In this document: piece after piece, positions 1-8,514 of the stretch
Numbering within the stretch: the stretch's first letter is position 1
Layout: each line of letters starts with the position of its first letter
Assembly: GCA_910584245.1 (NCBI GenBank)
Contig: CAJTZF010000014.1
Coordinates: 10,049-74,048 of the forward strand
Direction: 5' to 3'
DNA length: 64,000 bases
Source: an uncultured Eubacterium sp.
GTDB taxonomy: Bacteria > Bacillota > Clostridia > Lachnospirales > Lachnospiraceae
Notes under the pieces: generated by a model
The model's database searches: none
Told to the model about the DNA's origin: nothing
Seen by the model: the letters and a program-made list of their open reading frames with translations, nothing else
Translations under genes and position numbers: made by a program

Positions 1-1
1 G

Positions 2-880
2 GTTCTCAATGTACCGTTTGCTATGGCGGACGCCACAACGCTTACCGAGGCTGGTTATGTCGGTGAGGATGTGGAAAATATTTTGCTCAAGATTATTCAG
101 GCCGCAGATTATGATATCGCGCGGGCGGAGCATGGAATTATTTATATTGATGAGATAGACAAAATTACGAAGAAGTCAGAAAACGCCTCTATTACGAGAG
201 ATGTTTCGGGTGAGGGGGTACAGCAGGCGCTTCTTAAAATTCTTGAGGGGACGGAAGCAAGCGTTCCGCCCCAGGGCGGGCGGAAACATCCGCAGCAAGA
301 GTTTTACCATATAGATACTACCAATATTTTATTTATTTGCGGCGGTGCGTTTGACGGATTGGATAAAATTATCGGCTCCAGAATTGACAAAAAATCGATC
401 GGCTTTAACGCGGAAGTTGGGACGAAAGCGGAGAGCAATATCGGAGAGCTGTTCCGCCAGGTATTGCCGCAGGATTTGACGAAATTTGGAATTATTCCGG
501 AGCTTGTGGGACGTGTTCCCGTGACGGTGAGCCTGGATCTTCTGGATGAAGACGCCCTCAAAGAGATTTTAGTGAAACCGAGGAACGCCATTACGAAGCA
601 ATACCAGAAACTGCTCGAACTGGATGGGATTTATCTTACGTTTGAGGACGATGCCGTGCAGGAGATTGCCCGTCAGTCGATTGCGAGGAAAACGGGTGCG
701 AGGGGGCTTCGCGCCATTATCGAAAATTGTATGATGGAGTACATGTTCGAGCTGCCGTCCAGGGATGATATCAGGGAGTGCCGCATTACGAAAGAAGTGG
801 TAGAAGGAACAGGACAGCCAAAGTTTATCGGGGATAACAATCAGGTGATTATTATTGAGAAAAATGAGGAAAGCGCCTGA
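2..880 (+). CDS. clpX: ClpX, ATP-binding subunit of ClpXP (3' part)
   Basis: This is the C-terminal part of the AAA+ unfoldase that feeds substrates to ClpP; the frame is open from base 2, so the zinc-binding N-terminus and Walker A motif lie outside the window. Visible parts are the segment MADATTLTEAGYVGEDVEN after Walker A, Walker B (IIYIDEIDKI), the sensor/arginine region, and the C-terminal sensor-2 stretch KTGARGLRAI typical of ClpX. It is followed by lon and engB, the usual clpX-lon-engB order of Clostridia. The family assignment is certain; only the 5' end is missing. Confidence 0.97.
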   Translation, partial: VLNVPFAMADATTLTEAGYVGEDVENILLKIIQAADYDIARAEHGIIYIDEIDKITKKSENASITRDVSGEGVQQALLKILEGTEASVPPQGGRKHPQQEFYHIDTTNILFICGGAFDGLDKIIGSRIDKKSIGFNAEVGTKAESNIGELFRQVLPQDLTKFGIIPELVGRVPVTVSLDLLDEDALKEILVKPRNAITKQYQKLLELDGIYLTFEDDAVQEIARQSIARKTGARGLRAIIENCMMEYMFELPSRDDIRECRITKEVVEGTGQPKFIGDNNQVIIIEKNEESA

Positions 881-929
881 TTATGCAAAAAAGAGAATAA
901 GAATAATATGATGCCGGGTGTGAAGTATG

Positions 930-959
930 TTGCATAAACGACTTTGGCTCTGGTATCAT
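930..959 (+). promoter_or_regulatory. Probable sigma-A promoter of lon
   Basis: TTGCAT at 930-935 and TATCAT at 954-959 are separated by 18 bases, with TGG directly before the -10 box (extended -10). It lies in the clpX-lon gap and would start transcription just before the leader hairpin at 968-1001. Inferred from consensus match only. Confidence 0.45.
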
Positions 960-967
960 AATATATA

Positions 968-1001
968 AGTGTCTTGCCATGTTTCCTTGTGGCAGGACAC
1001 T
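968..1001 (+). promoter_or_regulatory. Leader hairpin upstream of lon
   Basis: AGTGTCTTGCCA (968-979) pairs with TGGCAGGACACT (990-1001) over 12 pairs with one G-U and a 10-base loop. No T-run follows, so it is not a standard terminator. It lies 30 bases before the lon start and just after the predicted transcription start, so it would sit near the 5' end of the lon mRNA, perhaps as a stability or protein-binding element. Confidence 0.5.
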
Positions 1002-1030
1002 ACTACAATTGGGAAGAGAGGGAAGCGGTC

Positions 1031-3337
1031 ATGGATGAACAGATGAAGACGTTGCCATTGATTGCCCTAAAAGGGATGTCAATTTTGCCAGGGATGCTGG
1101 TTCATCTGGATGTGAAACGTGATATAACGAAATCGGCGATAGAGGAAGCTATGGCAAACGATAATATGGTATTTATCACGAGCCAGAAGGATGACAGAGT
1201 GGAGCTTCCTATATATTCGGATTTAAAGGCGGTCGGCATCACCGCTAGCGTGCGCCAGGTAATCAAGCTGGATCAGGACGTCGTACGTATTCTGGTTTCG
1301 ACGCTGGAGCGGGGAACGATGGCCTCACTGCTGCAAAATGAGCCGTTTTTAATGGGAGAAGTCGTCACAAAGGGTCAAAATGAAGGCGTGGACTCCTTGG
1401 CGGATATCGAAAAAGAGGCGATGTGCAGGGATATTAAGGAGTTATATATCCGATATCTGGAGTTGAACCCAGGTGTGGGAAAAGGCGCCTATGACAAGAT
1501 CCAAAGGGAGGAGAGCCTGGGTCCCCTTCTGGATTTAATTGCTATGCACATTCCGATGGACTTGGAAAAGCGCCAGGAGATTTTGGAGTGTTTCCATGTG
1601 CCCGATCGTTTTTATCTCGTTTCGGAATATCTGTCAGAGGAGATTGATATACTTAGATTGAGGGAAGACTATCGGATTAAAGTAAAAACGGAAGTGGATA
1701 AAAACCAGAAGGAATATTTTCTTCGCGAGCAGATGAAAGTGATTAAGGAGGAACTCGGTGAAGGCGGCTCGGATTACGAGGGTAAGTACCGGGAGAAGCT
1801 GGAGCAGCTCGTTTGTTCGGATGAGGTGAGGGAAAAAATCGAGGAGGAAATGAGACGTCTGGGGACGATGCCGTCGAGTTCGTCCGAGAGCGCTGTCGCC
1901 AGGGACTACATCGAGATGCTTTTGTCTCTTCCGTGGGATAAAATGAAGGCATCCAGCCTCGATCTCGCCAATGCGCAGAAAATATTGGATGAGGACCACT
2001 ATGGGTTGGAAAAGGTCAAGGAGCGTATTCTGGAATATCTTGCCGTGAGAAGTCTTACGGACAAGGGAGATGCGCCGATTATATGTCTCGTTGGGCCTCC
2101 GGGAACCGGAAAGACATCAATTGCGCGTTCAGTTGCCCGGGCGCTTGAAAAGGAATATGTGAGAATTTGTCTCGGCGGCGTCCGCGATGAGGCAGAAATC
2201 CGCGGACATCGGAGAACTTACATCGGCGCTATGCCAGGGCGGATTATTAATGGTATAAAAAAGGCAGGAGTGAAAAATCCCCTGATGCTTCTGGATGAGA
2301 TTGATAAGGTGAGCAGTGATTACAAAGGGGATACGTCTTCGGCGCTTCTGGAAGTGCTCGATCCGGAACAGAACAAACACTTTGTCGACCACTACGTGGA
2401 ATTGCCGGTAGATTTATCCCAGGTATTATTTCTCTGTACGGCAAATACGGTAGATACGATTCCCAGGCCGCTTCTCGACCGCATGGAAGTGATTGAGATT
2501 GCCGGTTATACGGAAAATGAGAAATTTCATATCGGAAAACAGTATTTGCTTCCGAAGCAGATTGAGAAGAACGGCTTGAAGAAGGCGCATCTTTCCGTCA
2601 ATGACAAGGCGCTTATGGATATTATCAGTTATTATACGAGGGAAGCCGGCGTGCGTGAGCTGGAACGGCAGATCGGGAAAATATGCAGGAAGTGTGCCCG
2701 GAAAGTTGTCGAAGAGGAGACGGGGCGGGTCCGTGTTTCAGGAAAAAACGTAAAGGAGTTTCTTGGAAAACGGAAATTCTTAGAGAAAAAAGCAAATAAA
2801 TCAGATGAGGTCGGCATTGTGCGCGGCCTTGCGTGGACGCAGGTAGGCGGGGACACGCTTGAAATCGAAGTGAACATTATGCCGGGAGAGGGAAATCTTA
2901 TATTGACCGGACAGCTGGGAGACGTCATGCAGGAATCCGCCCGCATCGCATTGAGCTATGTGCGGTCCGTTTCCAAAAAGGGAAATGACTATTTTAAGGA
3001 GCACGATATCCATGTTCATGTGCCGGAGGGCGCTGTTCCAAAGGATGGGCCGTCAGCCGGGGTTACGATGTCTACTGCGATCTATTCGGCGGTCGAGAAG
3101 CGGAAGGTGGACGCCAAAGTTGCCATGACTGGGGAGGTCACTCTCCGCGGACGGGTTTTGGCGATCGGAGGACTGAAAGAAAAACTTCTTGCCGCCAGGC
3201 TTGCGGGAATACGGAAGGTTATCGTTCCAGAGGAAAATGAGCCGGACGTAGAGGAACTGGAAGATGAGATTACAGAAGGTATGGAAGTCGTATTTGCAAA
3301 GCACATGAAGCAGGTTTTGTCTGAGGCCCTGTGTTGA
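1031..3337 (+). CDS. lon: Lon protease (ATP-dependent, LonA type)
   Basis: ATP-dependent cytoplasmic serine protease that degrades misfolded and regulatory proteins. The 768-residue product has the LonA order: N-terminal substrate-binding domain, AAA+ module with Walker A GPPGTGKT (about residue 355) and Walker B LMLLDEIDK, then the C-terminal protease domain with the catalytic Ser in PKDGPSAGVTM (about 675) and the catalytic Lys in GGLKEKLLAA (about 717). The start at 1031 is preceded by GGGAAGAGAGGGAAG. An in-frame TTG at 974 would add 19 residues but lies inside the leader hairpin and lacks a ribosome binding site. engB follows after 16 bases, suggesting co-transcription. Confidence 0.97.
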   Translation: MDEQMKTLPLIALKGMSILPGMLVHLDVKRDITKSAIEEAMANDNMVFITSQKDDRVELPIYSDLKAVGITASVRQVIKLDQDVVRILVSTLERGTMASLLQNEPFLMGEVVTKGQNEGVDSLADIEKEAMCRDIKELYIRYLELNPGVGKGAYDKIQREESLGPLLDLIAMHIPMDLEKRQEILECFHVPDRFYLVSEYLSEEIDILRLREDYRIKVKTEVDKNQKEYFLREQMKVIKEELGEGGSDYEGKYREKLEQLVCSDEVREKIEEEMRRLGTMPSSSSESAVARDYIEMLLSLPWDKMKASSLDLANAQKILDEDHYGLEKVKERILEYLAVRSLTDKGDAPIICLVGPPGTGKTSIARSVARALEKEYVRICLGGVRDEAEIRGHRRTYIGAMPGRIINGIKKAGVKNPLMLLDEIDKVSSDYKGDTSSALLEVLDPEQNKHFVDHYVELPVDLSQVLFLCTANTVDTIPRPLLDRMEVIEIAGYTENEKFHIGKQYLLPKQIEKNGLKKAHLSVNDKALMDIISYYTREAGVRELERQIGKICRKCARKVVEEETGRVRVSGKNVKEFLGKRKFLEKKANKSDEVGIVRGLAWTQVGGDTLEIEVNIMPGEGNLILTGQLGDVMQESARIALSYVRSVSKKGNDYFKEHDIHVHVPEGAVPKDGPSAGVTMSTAIYSAVEKRKVDAKVAMTGEVTLRGRVLAIGGLKEKLLAARLAGIRKVIVPEENEPDVEELEDEITEGMEVVFAKHMKQVLSEALC

Positions 3338-3353
3338 GAAAGGAATAAATTTC

Positions 3354-3950
3354 ATGGTGATTCAGTCGTTGGAGCTGGAGACGGTTTGTGGCATCACAAG
3401 CCAGCTTCCGCAGAATGACAAAATAGAGATGGCGTTTTGGGGCAGATCGAATGTGGGAAAATCTTCGCTGATTAATACGCTGCTAAACCGCAAGGGACTT
3501 GCCCGGATTTCCTCCCAGCCGGGCAAGACGCAGACGATCAATTATTATAATATCAATGACCGCTGTTATATGGTCGATTTACCGGGGTATGGATATGCGA
3601 AAGTATCCAGGGAGACGGCCGCAAAATGGATGAAGATGATTGAGAAATACCTGGATACGTCGCAGGCGCTCCGGGTTGTGTTTCTGTTGGTGGATATCCG
3701 GCATGAGCCGTCCGAAAAGGATGTCAGCATGTATCGGATGCTTGTGAGTAAGGGGTTCAATCCACTGATTATAGCGACGAAGGCGGATAAGGTCAGCCGT
3801 AATACCCGAAACAAGCATATTTCTGCCATTCAAAATAAACTTCGTCTCGTTGAAGGGACGCCTGTCCTTCCCTTTTCGGCACAGAGCAGGGAGGGAAAGG
3901 ATGAGATTTGGGAGTATATTGATTATTTCGTAAAGGAAATGCAGTTATAG
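3354..3950 (+). CDS. engB: EngB/YsxC GTPase, ribosome large-subunit assembly
   Basis: Essential TRAFAC-class GTPase that helps assemble the 50S subunit. The 198-residue product has the full G motifs: G1 GRSNVGKSSLIN (about residues 30-41), G2 QPGKTQTINYY, G3 DLPGYGYAKVS and G4 TKADKV. Length and motifs match YsxC/YihA throughout. It follows lon closely, as is common in Firmicutes. Confidence 0.96.
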   Translation: MVIQSLELETVCGITSQLPQNDKIEMAFWGRSNVGKSSLINTLLNRKGLARISSQPGKTQTINYYNINDRCYMVDLPGYGYAKVSRETAAKWMKMIEKYLDTSQALRVVFLLVDIRHEPSEKDVSMYRMLVSKGFNPLIIATKADKVSRNTRNKHISAIQNKLRLVEGTPVLPFSAQSREGKDEIWEYIDYFVKEMQL

Positions 3951-3975
3951 GTGTGAGTGGAGGCAGAGTATAGGT

Positions 3976-4893
3976 ATGAACCAGAAAACGAAAAGCACGA
4001 TCGAAGATGTCGTGGAGCAGATTTCAGACAATTATAGTATGGAACCTCTATTTTCTACAAAAGCTGGAAAGAATATGCCGGAGCGGAAAATAATTATTGA
4101 TGCCTTGAGGGAGTTGCGTCTTGTTATGTTTCCAGGGTATTTTGGGGAGCAGGATGCTACGAGGGGGCTGCCGAAATATTTTGTGGGAAGCCGGCTGCTG
4201 GCGATCTACAACATGTTATGCGAGCAGATCGCCTGTGCGTTTGCTTATCGGGAAGAGGAATATGATTTGCAGGCAAATTCGCTGGATGGTATGCCGGATG
4301 AGAGAAATAAAGAGAAGGCAGAGCACATATGCAGCGAATTTTTTCAACAGCTGCCGGCCATCCAGAAGCTTCTTCTGAAAGACGTACAGGCGGGGTATGA
4401 TGGTGATCCCGCCGCCCAGAGCAAAGAGGAAATCATCTTTTCCTATCCCGGGTTATTCGCGATATTTGTTTACCGCATTGCGCATGAAATGTACATACGG
4501 AGCGTGCCGTTTATACCGCGTATTATGACAGAGTACGCCCACGCTAAGACCGGGATCGACATTAACTCCGGCGCCACGATCGGTGAGAGCTTTTTCATTG
4601 ACCACGGTACGGGCATTGTTATTGGCGAGACGACGGTGATCGGTAATAATGTGAAGCTGTACCAGGGGGTAACGCTGGGCGGTTTGTCGACGAGGGGCGG
4701 GCAGAAGCTTTCCGGTGTAAAGAGGCATCCGACGATCGAGGATAATGTGACTATTTATGCTGGCGCCACTATACTTGGGGGCGATACTGTAATTGGAAAA
4801 AATTCTGTGATCGGTGGTAACACGTTTATCATAGAATCCGTACCGGAAAATTCCAGGATAAGGTTTAAACCGCCGGAGCTTGATATCGAGTAA
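3976..4893 (+). CDS. cysE: Serine O-acetyltransferase
   Basis: Makes O-acetylserine from serine and acetyl-CoA, the carbon skeleton for cysteine synthesis. The 305-residue protein has a helical N-terminal part and a C-terminal left-handed beta-helix of hexapeptide repeats. The active-site segment IDHGTGIVIGETTVIG and the segment KRHPTIEDNVTIYAGATIL are typical of CysE/EpsC. The long N-terminal part matches the roughly 300-residue clostridial and plant-like form rather than the short Bacillus form. It lies 25 bases after engB and ends before a strong bidirectional terminator. No cysteine-responsive riboswitch is visible upstream. Confidence 0.92.
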   Translation: MNQKTKSTIEDVVEQISDNYSMEPLFSTKAGKNMPERKIIIDALRELRLVMFPGYFGEQDATRGLPKYFVGSRLLAIYNMLCEQIACAFAYREEEYDLQANSLDGMPDERNKEKAEHICSEFFQQLPAIQKLLLKDVQAGYDGDPAAQSKEEIIFSYPGLFAIFVYRIAHEMYIRSVPFIPRIMTEYAHAKTGIDINSGATIGESFFIDHGTGIVIGETTVIGNNVKLYQGVTLGGLSTRGGQKLSGVKRHPTIEDNVTIYAGATILGGDTVIGKNSVIGGNTFIIESVPENSRIRFKPPELDIE

Positions 4894-4936
4894 TAGCGGT
4901 GGTTTTACGATTTGTGTTTTTAGTAGTTGATACACT

Positions 4937-5004
4937 AAAAAAGAAGAAGCTGCAAACCAACGGGAGGCTATTGCTTCGGGGAGGCTTGCAGTTTCTTCTT
5001 TTTT
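4937..5004. terminator. Bidirectional intrinsic terminator between cysE and the SGNH hydrolase
   Basis: AAAAAAGAAGAAGCTGCAA (4937-4955) pairs with TTGCAGTTTCTTCTTTTTT (4986-5004), with a single G-U. The A-rich 5' arm and T-rich 3' arm let it work on both strands, which suits the converging genes on either side. Confidence 0.85.
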
Positions 5005-5027
5005 ATTATTTTGTTCTATTCGTTCTG

Positions 5028-6656
5028 TTATTCAAACATGTTCAAATCAATGGCATTTGCCATCGCCTCATATCCGTCATAAGGATGAAGGCCATCTTCG
5101 TGAGTATACTCTTCCAAAATATTTTTTGGATTTTGCGGATCGGCAACGGCACTCTCAAAATCGATAATACCGTCCAGATTCGAGTCCGTTGAACGCATCC
5201 AGTTATTGATCTTCGTTCTGACTTCCTCAGAGGCCTCCGAATAATAGTCGCTCGTTCCAAAAGGAAGGATCGGCGCGCCGTAAACTTTGATGCCGTTCTC
5301 ATGGCAGAGTTGAATCATTTTTTGATATTCAGGAAGAAGCTGGTCATACTTACTCGTATCTCTTAGAGAGTTCAAATCATTTACACCGAATAAGATGATG
5401 CAGTAAGCTACGCCGTCATGTTCCAAAAGATCCCGTTTAAATCTATCTTTGCCGGCGTCGGTAGGATAGCTGCCGAGAATGGAATTTGCGCCGATACCCT
5501 CGTTGATCAGTGAAATATGGGTCGTCGATTCATTTGCCTGGAGTCTTTTGGCAAAGTAGTCAATCCACCTTGTATAGCTGTCTGGTTTTTTGCCGAGATA
5601 GGTCGCATCGGTTCCATAACCATCGGTGATAGAATCCCCGAAGCATACGACCGCTTTACTCTTATCTGGTGACCATATGGAGGCGTCGGCCAGGAAAAAC
5701 CAGCTTGTCGTCTTTTTAACAGAGGAAAACGCTTCTGCCGAAACCTGGTTGCCGGCAACCTGGTATGTAGTTGCGCGCGCCCCCCTGTGTCCCGTTATGT
5801 TTTGAGTAGGAGCTGCGCCGAAATAAGCGGATATGGCGACATTGTCAAGCGCGTTTACTGAAAAATCCACTTCATCGGTTACAATCACTTTGCCTTTCGG
5901 AATAGTAAATTGTTCGCTTCCGTTTACCTTCACAACTGCGTCAGTGGAGACGTCAATAGTAGAGGCGTCCGCCTGCACCTGTTTGGCAAGATGGAGCGAC
6001 TGGATTTCTACATCGCTCTCGCCGTACTGATTGGAGAGCCTTAAACGAAGCTTTTGCCCGCCTGTCGTAACCCGGATAATTTGACGGACTGTCGTATCGG
6101 TCAACGGCATTTTTGGCATGGCATCTTTTGTTGTGTCGCATTTTTCTTCCGCTGTTCCCCACGTCGTTACCCATTTATATGAAATAGGAGCGGGACTTCC
6201 ATCCGGTTCTGACGATGCCGGAGGGGCGGCAGAAGATGTCGAAGCGGGCGCTGTCGCAGCAGCAGTAGGTGATTCAACTGGCGCCGGAGAAGTGACCGCC
6301 GGTTTTGCTGCCTTTTTCTTAACGGTTATTTTACAGGAAAGGGTTTTCTTGATTTTTCCTAATTTGTATTTTGCCGTTATCGTCGTCTTACCGGTTTTGA
6401 TTCCTCTGATTTTCGCTGTCTTTTTCGTAGACTGCGTGATCTTTGCAATTTTCTTTGATTTTGATGTCCACGATACTTTCGCTTTTGGGGAAACGTTTTT
6501 TAATTTTAACTGAACCGTTTTCCCGGCCTGCACGGACACACGGTTTTTGCTTAATTTAGGTAATTTTGCGGCGGCGCTGTCCGATGCGGCTGTCATGGAC
6601 GCGGCCATCGACATAATTACCAGAAACACCCCAAATCTCTGTTTCATTTTGTTCAT
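5028..6656 (-). CDS. Secreted SGNH/GDSL hydrolase with N-terminal Ig-like domain
   Basis: Predicted exported esterase or deacylase of the SGNH superfamily, 542 residues. A signal peptide (about 1-30) is followed by a lysine-rich bacterial Ig-like (Big_2-type) domain (about 32-115), an Ala/Pro/Ser/Thr linker (about 118-158), a beta-rich region and the C-terminal hydrolase domain. Catalytic blocks are visible: nucleophile Ser in VVCFGDSITDGYG, Gly and Asn blocks (INEGIGANS, ILFGVNDLN), and the Asp-His pair in EDGLHPYDGYEA. AAGGAGG precedes the start. The substrate, likely acyl groups on polysaccharide or cell wall, is not readable. The Ig-like module resembles the one ending the subtilase at 53609-55864. 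Confidence 0.85.
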   Translation of the reverse strand: MNKMKQRFGVFLVIMSMAASMTAASDSAAAKLPKLSKNRVSVQAGKTVQLKLKNVSPKAKVSWTSKSKKIAKITQSTKKTAKIRGIKTGKTTITAKYKLGKIKKTLSCKITVKKKAAKPAVTSPAPVESPTAAATAPASTSSAAPPASSEPDGSPAPISYKWVTTWGTAEEKCDTTKDAMPKMPLTDTTVRQIIRVTTGGQKLRLRLSNQYGESDVEIQSLHLAKQVQADASTIDVSTDAVVKVNGSEQFTIPKGKVIVTDEVDFSVNALDNVAISAYFGAAPTQNITGHRGARATTYQVAGNQVSAEAFSSVKKTTSWFFLADASIWSPDKSKAVVCFGDSITDGYGTDATYLGKKPDSYTRWIDYFAKRLQANESTTHISLINEGIGANSILGSYPTDAGKDRFKRDLLEHDGVAYCIILFGVNDLNSLRDTSKYDQLLPEYQKMIQLCHENGIKVYGAPILPFGTSDYYSEASEEVRTKINNWMRSTDSNLDGIIDFESAVADPQNPKNILEEYTHEDGLHPYDGYEAMANAIDLNMFE

Positions 6657-6696
6657 TTGTCTTCCTCCTTAATATGCCATATGAAAAATTAGGTAT

Positions 6697-6727
6697 ATTG
6701 TACCACTTTTCACCTTTTTAAACACAA
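6697..6727 (-). promoter_or_regulatory. Possible promoter of the SGNH hydrolase gene
   Basis: On the minus strand TTGTGT (6727-6722) and TACAAT (6702-6697) are 19 bases apart, with TGG before the -10 box. The spacing is longer than ideal, but the extended -10 would compensate. Consensus match only. Confidence 0.35.
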
Positions 6728-6823
6728 CTTTTTGTGAAAATTGCGCATAGAAATAAAAGCGACCATATACATTTATACATATTATACAACAAACGCATAT
6801 AAATTGAAAGACTTTTTGTACAA

Positions 6824-7429
6824 TTATTTCAAAGAATAAATCACACTTCCACTTTGTGTGCTAAATTTTAGTTTCAGTTTTTTCTTGGCCTTACCGACTT
6901 TTTTTGGCACATCAAAGACGAGAATCCCTTTTTTCGTCGTAAGGGGCTGGATTTTTTCTGTAGTAATGTCTTTGTCATAGGAGAGCAGTTCCGTTGGGGA
7001 ATACTCATACTCATCTTCATAAAATAGAGTGGCGCTGACCATTTTATCCTTATAACCGACGCGGGGAAGGAATTCCTCCATCTTTTTTCCGGTATTCCGG
7101 ACGGACAGGGATATTACGATAAAGGTATTGCCCTTACTTGGCTCATAGTAGCGGTAGTTATCATTTTTTATTTTGTTTTTTACGGCGGCAGATTTGGCGC
7201 ATATTTTCCAATCGCCGATAGTTGCTTTTTTTCCGAGAGAAATTTCTGTCTCCTCAGCTGTTGGTGAGTTCTCGGGAGCTGGTGCGGCAGATTCGCTTGA
7301 AGACGCCGCTGGTTCTGTGGAAACAGGTGCCTTTGTTTCTTCAGATACGAGGTCTGAAAGCGGGTTGGAAGCGCAGCCAGTCATAGCAAGAGCTGTGCAT
7401 GTGGCTAGTAGTAAAGCAATTTTTTTCAT
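6824..7429 (-). CDS. DUF4352-like lipoprotein
   Basis: Predicted surface lipoprotein of 201 residues. The N-terminus has a basic start, a hydrophobic core and the lipobox MTGC with Cys19. A Ser/Ala/Pro/Glu-rich linker (about 35-65) leads to an all-beta domain (about 66-201) resembling DUF4352, an immunoglobulin-like fold found in many clostridial lipoproteins; the segment FIVISLSVRNTGKK is typical. No catalytic residues are seen and no substrate can be inferred. A good AGGAGG site precedes the start. It reads in the same direction as the SGNH hydrolase gene downstream but has a 167-base gap to it. Confidence 0.75.
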   Translation of the reverse strand: MKKIALLLATCTALAMTGCASNPLSDLVSEETKAPVSTEPAASSSESAAPAPENSPTAEETEISLGKKATIGDWKICAKSAAVKNKIKNDNYRYYEPSKGNTFIVISLSVRNTGKKMEEFLPRVGYKDKMVSATLFYEDEYEYSPTELLSYDKDITTEKIQPLTTKKGILVFDVPKKVGKAKKKLKLKFSTQSGSVIYSLK

Positions 7430-7478
7430 TTCGTGATCCTCCTTAAGTTCCTATTTTTTCATAAATATCAAATTATGT

Positions 7479-7516
7479 AAAAAGCGACAGAATATAATAC
7501 GTATTCTATCGCTTTT
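7479..7516 (-). terminator. Terminator of the tRNA-Pro transcript
   Basis: On the minus strand AAAAGCGATAGAATA (7516-7502) pairs with TATTCTGTCGCTTTTT (7494-7479), loop of 7 bases, one G-U, ending in T residues. It begins 6 bases after the tRNA 3' end. Confidence 0.8.
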
Positions 7517-7521
7517 ACAAG

Positions 7522-7596
7522 TCGGGGTAACAGGATTCGAACCTGCGGCCTCATCGTCCCGAACGATGCGCTCTAGCCAAACTGAGCCATACCCCG
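7522..7596 (-). tRNA. tRNA-Pro (anticodon CGG)
   Basis: On the minus strand the acceptor stem CGGGGTA pairs with TACCCCG. The anticodon stem CATCG/CGATG encloses the loop TTCGGGA, giving anticodon CGG for codon CCG. The T arm contains GGTTCGAATCC. CCA is not encoded. Length is 75 bases. Confidence 0.95.
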
Positions 7597-7703
7597 TTGC
7601 GTTTTAAATTTTTCCTACCTTTTATAATATATATGAAATGTCCTTTTTTGTCAATTGTTTTTTTAAAAAATTCAATTTTATCATATTTATTGTATTTTTT
7701 TAC

Positions 7704-7732
7704 TTGTGTTATTATTTAGTTTGTTGTAATAT
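7704..7732 (+). promoter_or_regulatory. Probable promoter of the M15 peptidase gene
   Basis: TTGTGT (7704-7709) and TAATAT (7727-7732) are 17 bases apart, with T-rich flanks. Transcription would start near 7739, at or just after the first possible start codon, which matters for choosing the start of the next gene. Confidence 0.4.
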
Positions 7733-7737
7733 AAATA

Positions 7738-8484
7738 ATGAAAGCGCTCCAAAAAGCATTCGGGACTGCCATATTGGCAGTTTCCGCGTGCTTTTGTTCA
7801 AAAGTCATAGTGATTGACAGGGAGAAGAAAGGGTTTCATGCATCAATGTCACAAATTATAGACGTTTACACGTTTCAAAAAGGGTTTTCTTCCCAGACAT
7901 TGGACGGTGAAATGATACAGCGGATCTGGGGGAAGTCTTACCGGCCGGGGGCCCCTGTTACCTTGGAGGAGCTGCGCTATTTGCGGATCTGCCATGTGGA
8001 TTTTGAGGGAAACACCCGGGAAGGCGAGATGATTGTCCATGAAAAGATCGCCCATAATACGCTGAAAATATTTTATCATTTATATGAGATGAAATATCCG
8101 GTTGAAAAGATGAAGCTGATTGATGAGTACGGGGGCGATGACGAGAAATCTATGGCGGACAACAATACGTCCGCATTTAATTACCGCAATATCGCCAATA
8201 CAAATCAAATGTCTAATCACAGTCGCGGACTCGCGATCGACATCAATCCAAGAATTAACCCTTATATTACACCGCATGGTATCGCACCGGCGAACAGCGG
8301 GGACTATGTGGAGAGAGATGCGGCAAAGTGCCGCGGCAGATACAGAGATTTTATGATTCACAGAGGTGATGAAATTTATACCTTATTTCGTAAATATGGA
8401 TTTTCGTGGGGCGGGGAGTGGGAGCACGCGAAAGACTACCAGCATTTTGAGGCGGTCCAAACGGAATCCGGTTGGCGGCAGTGA
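7738..8484 (+). CDS. M15-family (VanY-like) D-Ala-D-Ala carboxypeptidase
   Basis: Zinc peptidase of the M15 (VanY/peptidase_M15_4) type acting on peptidoglycan peptides. The motif SNHSRGLAIDINP carries the typical SxHxxGxAxD zinc ligands, and the C-terminal WEHAKDYQHFEA carries the catalytic acid and third zinc His. The start is uncertain. ATG 7738 gives 248 residues with a hydrophobic stretch and a lipobox-like VSAC, but it has no ribosome binding site and lies at the predicted transcription start. ATG 7846 gives 212 residues without a signal and follows a strong hairpin and GAAAGGG. The family is clear; the location in the cell depends on the start. Confidence 0.82.
   Translation: MKALQKAFGTAILAVSACFCSKVIVIDREKKGFHASMSQIIDVYTFQKGFSSQTLDGEMIQRIWGKSYRPGAPVTLEELRYLRICHVDFEGNTREGEMIVHEKIAHNTLKIFYHLYEMKYPVEKMKLIDEYGGDDEKSMADNNTSAFNYRNIANTNQMSNHSRGLAIDINPRINPYITPHGIAPANSGDYVERDAAKCRGRYRDFMIHRGDEIYTLFRKYGFSWGGEWEHAKDYQHFEAVQTESGWRQ
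7752..7795 (+). promoter_or_regulatory. Strong hairpin at the 5' end of the M15 peptidase gene
   Basis: AAAAGCA (7752-7758) pairs with TGCTTTT (7789-7795). Inside it ACTGCCA (7765-7771) pairs with TGGCAGT (7775-7781) around a 3-base loop, extended by a CGGG/TTCCG helix. It looks like a terminator or attenuator. It either lies in the leader, if translation starts at 7846, or overlaps signal-sequence codons, if it starts at 7738. Confidence 0.5.
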
Positions 8485-8514
8485 GCTTGAAATGATAGAA
8501 AGAAGGTTTTTGAA

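Noticed and set aside
974..1030. N-terminal extension of Lon from an in-frame TTG at 974
   Set aside because: The TTG lies inside a stable hairpin and has no ribosome binding site, while ATG 1031 has GGGAAGAGAGGGAAG upstream and gives the family-typical N-terminus.
7522..7596. tRNA-Pro as an integration site for an element
   Set aside because: No integrase gene and no repeated copy of the tRNA 3' end is visible in the window.
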